A stretch of 6,144 nucleotides of DNA, taken from contig DCTK01000058.1 of the NCBI GenBank assembly GCA_002329575.1, positions 1 to 6,144 of the forward strand, in the 5' to 3' direction. The position numbers and the translations under genes are program-made. The DNA comes from Sutterella sp. UBA1442 (GTDB lineage Bacteria; Pseudomonadota; Gammaproteobacteria; Burkholderiales; Burkholderiaceae_F). A model generated the notes under the pieces. It did no database searches. It had not been told where the DNA came from and saw only the letters and a list, made by a program, of their open reading frames with translations. Positions 5,138 through 6,144 of this stretch are shown here, one piece after another (position 1 is the stretch's first letter; each line of letters opens with the position of its first letter).

Positions 5138-6118
5138 ATGAAAAAACCAATTAACGTCACCGTCACGGGGGCTACCGGACAAATTGCTTACTCGCTTTTG
5201 TTTCGTATTGCTGCCGGTTGCATGTTCGGGACTGACCAACCTGTGAATCTGACTCTTTTGGGGCGGGCAGGATCAAATAATGCAGCCATGACTGGCACGA
5301 TGATGGAGTTAGAGGATTGTGCCTTTCCGCTTTTGTGGAATATGGTCGATACAACAGATCCTATGCAAGGTTTTCGCGATGCTGATGTCGCGCTCTTAGT
5401 GGGAGCTCGTCCTCGTGGTCCGGGCATGGAACGAGCAGATTTGTTGCAAGCCAATGCTTCGATTTTTCAAACTCAGGGTCGTGCCTTAAATGAAGTGGCC
5501 AGTCGCGACGTTAAGGTACTGGTTGTCGGCAATCCCTGCAACACGAATGCTTGGATTGCAATGAAAAATGCACCGGACTTGAAAGCTGAAAATTTCTCTG
5601 CTTTGATGCGTTTGGATCAAAACCGAGCCGAAGCTCAATTGGCCAAGCGCCTGCAGGTTCGCACGACGGATTTGGCTCATGTGGCCGTTTGGGGCAATCA
5701 TTCGCCTTCAATGGCTGCGGATGTGACATTTTCGACTGCTTGTGGCGAATCAGTTTTGCCGAAATTGGACAACGTGTGGCTGGAAAAGGAATTTGCTCCT
5801 ACCGTGGCTAAGCGCGGGGGTGCCATTTTGGCAGCACGTGGTGCAAGCTCTGCGGCCTCCGCGGCTTCGGCTTCGGTTGATCATATGCATGATTGGGTGT
5901 TGGGCTCTAACCAACGATGGGTGACGATGGCCGTGCCTTCCAAAGGCCAATATGGTGTGCCCGAAGGTATGGTGTTCGGTTTCCCATGCGTTTGTGAAAA
6001 CGGTGTTGCCACACCTGTTGAGGGGCTTGCACTGACAGATGTAACAAAAACCAAGATTTTGGCAAACATCAGGGAGTTACAAGCTGAGGCTCAAGCAGTA
6101 AAAGAATTTGTTCCCTGA
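5138..6118 (+). CDS. mdh: Malate dehydrogenase, predicted to favour NADP(H)
   Basis: The enzyme interconverts malate and oxaloacetate with a nicotinamide cofactor. Its 326 residues are the normal length for the subfamily of cytosolic/betaproteobacterial-type malate dehydrogenases. [15 protein letters not shown] (11-25) is the Rossmann glycine motif, RPRGPGMER (91-99) supplies the substrate-binding arginines, RLDQNRA (158-164) gives catalytic Asp160 and Arg163, and WGNHS (185-189) holds catalytic His188. Near the end of strand beta-2, where NAD-dependent relatives have Asp or Glu (LLDIP, LLEIP), this protein has LLGRAGSNN (40-48). The acidic residue is replaced by Gly42, with Arg43 and Ser46 close by, reminiscent of the GSERS loop of chloroplast NADP-malate dehydrogenase. 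NPCNTNA (132-138) also resembles that enzyme rather than the usual NPANTNA. The gene starts 31 bases after hydA with a good ribosome binding site, so it is probably in the same operon. The 26 bases after the stop contain no clear terminator. Confidence 0.94.
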   Translation: MKKPINVTVTGATGQIAYSLLFRIAAGCMFGTDQPVNLTLLGRAGSNNAAMTGTMMELEDCAFPLLWNMVDTTDPMQGFRDADVALLVGARPRGPGMERADLLQANASIFQTQGRALNEVASRDVKVLVVGNPCNTNAWIAMKNAPDLKAENFSALMRLDQNRAEAQLAKRLQVRTTDLAHVAVWGNHSPSMAADVTFSTACGESVLPKLDNVWLEKEFAPTVAKRGGAILAARGASSAASAASASVDHMHDWVLGSNQRWVTMAVPSKGQYGVPEGMVFGFPCVCENGVATPVEGLALTDVTKTKILANIRELQAEAQAVKEFVP

Positions 6119-6144
6119 TTTGAAACGTTTACTTTAAAAAATGC

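Noticed and set aside
6119..6144. AAACGTTT palindrome (6123-6130) after mdh as a terminator
   Set aside because: The stem is short and AT-rich, and no T tract follows before the window ends; the true terminator may lie beyond the edge.

Overview
The window carries four genes. They look like part of the genome of an anaerobic or microaerophilic proteobacterium, most likely a gut-type betaproteobacterium related to Sutterella/Parasutterella. That placement is inferred from three things seen together: a YheO/DauR-type regulator, a malate dehydrogenase of the '[11 protein letters not shown]' subfamily common in Burkholderiales, and genes of roughly 50% G+C beside a very AT-rich intergenic region. 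No ribosomal RNA or other taxonomic marker is present, so the assignment is tentative.

Layout. A perfect hairpin at 1-18 probably ends the leftward regulator gene (46-723, minus strand), which encodes a YheO-type PAS domain plus a helix-turn-helix. A 552-bp divergent intergenic region (724-1275) follows. It holds a probable leftward promoter, an FNR-like palindrome, a cluster of CGATTG/CAATCG repeats, two overlapping dyads, a very AT-rich island and a near-consensus sigma-70 promoter pointing right. The rightward genes form a tight probable operon: a 663-residue NuoF-C-terminal/GltD-like flavoprotein (1276-3267), a 607-residue modular [FeFe]-hydrogenase (3283-5106) and a 326-residue malate dehydrogenase (5138-6118). 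The gaps between them are 15 and 31 bases.

How the genes may work together. The hydrogenase has every H-cluster cysteine, the known proton-path residues and a full relay of accessory iron-sulfur clusters. The flavoprotein has lost the FMN/NADH-binding part of NuoF but keeps its [4Fe-4S] domain, joined to a GltD/NfnB-like FAD and NAD(P)H module. Together they look like a soluble cytoplasmic H2:NAD(P)+ oxidoreductase of the 'glutamate synthase-linked' [FeFe] type. The malate dehydrogenase lacks the acidic residue that selects NADH and carries a Gly-Arg...Ser loop, as in NADP-linked malate dehydrogenases. A coherent but unproven reading is a pathway in which NADPH links H2 turnover to oxaloacetate/malate interconversion, feeding fumarate and succinate formation or, in reverse, venting malate-derived electrons as H2. 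No hydrogenase maturation genes (hydE, hydF, hydG) lie in the window, so they must be elsewhere if the enzyme is active.

The flavoprotein start was set at ATG 1276. A longer frame open from TTG 1183 would begin inside the -35 box of the promoter.
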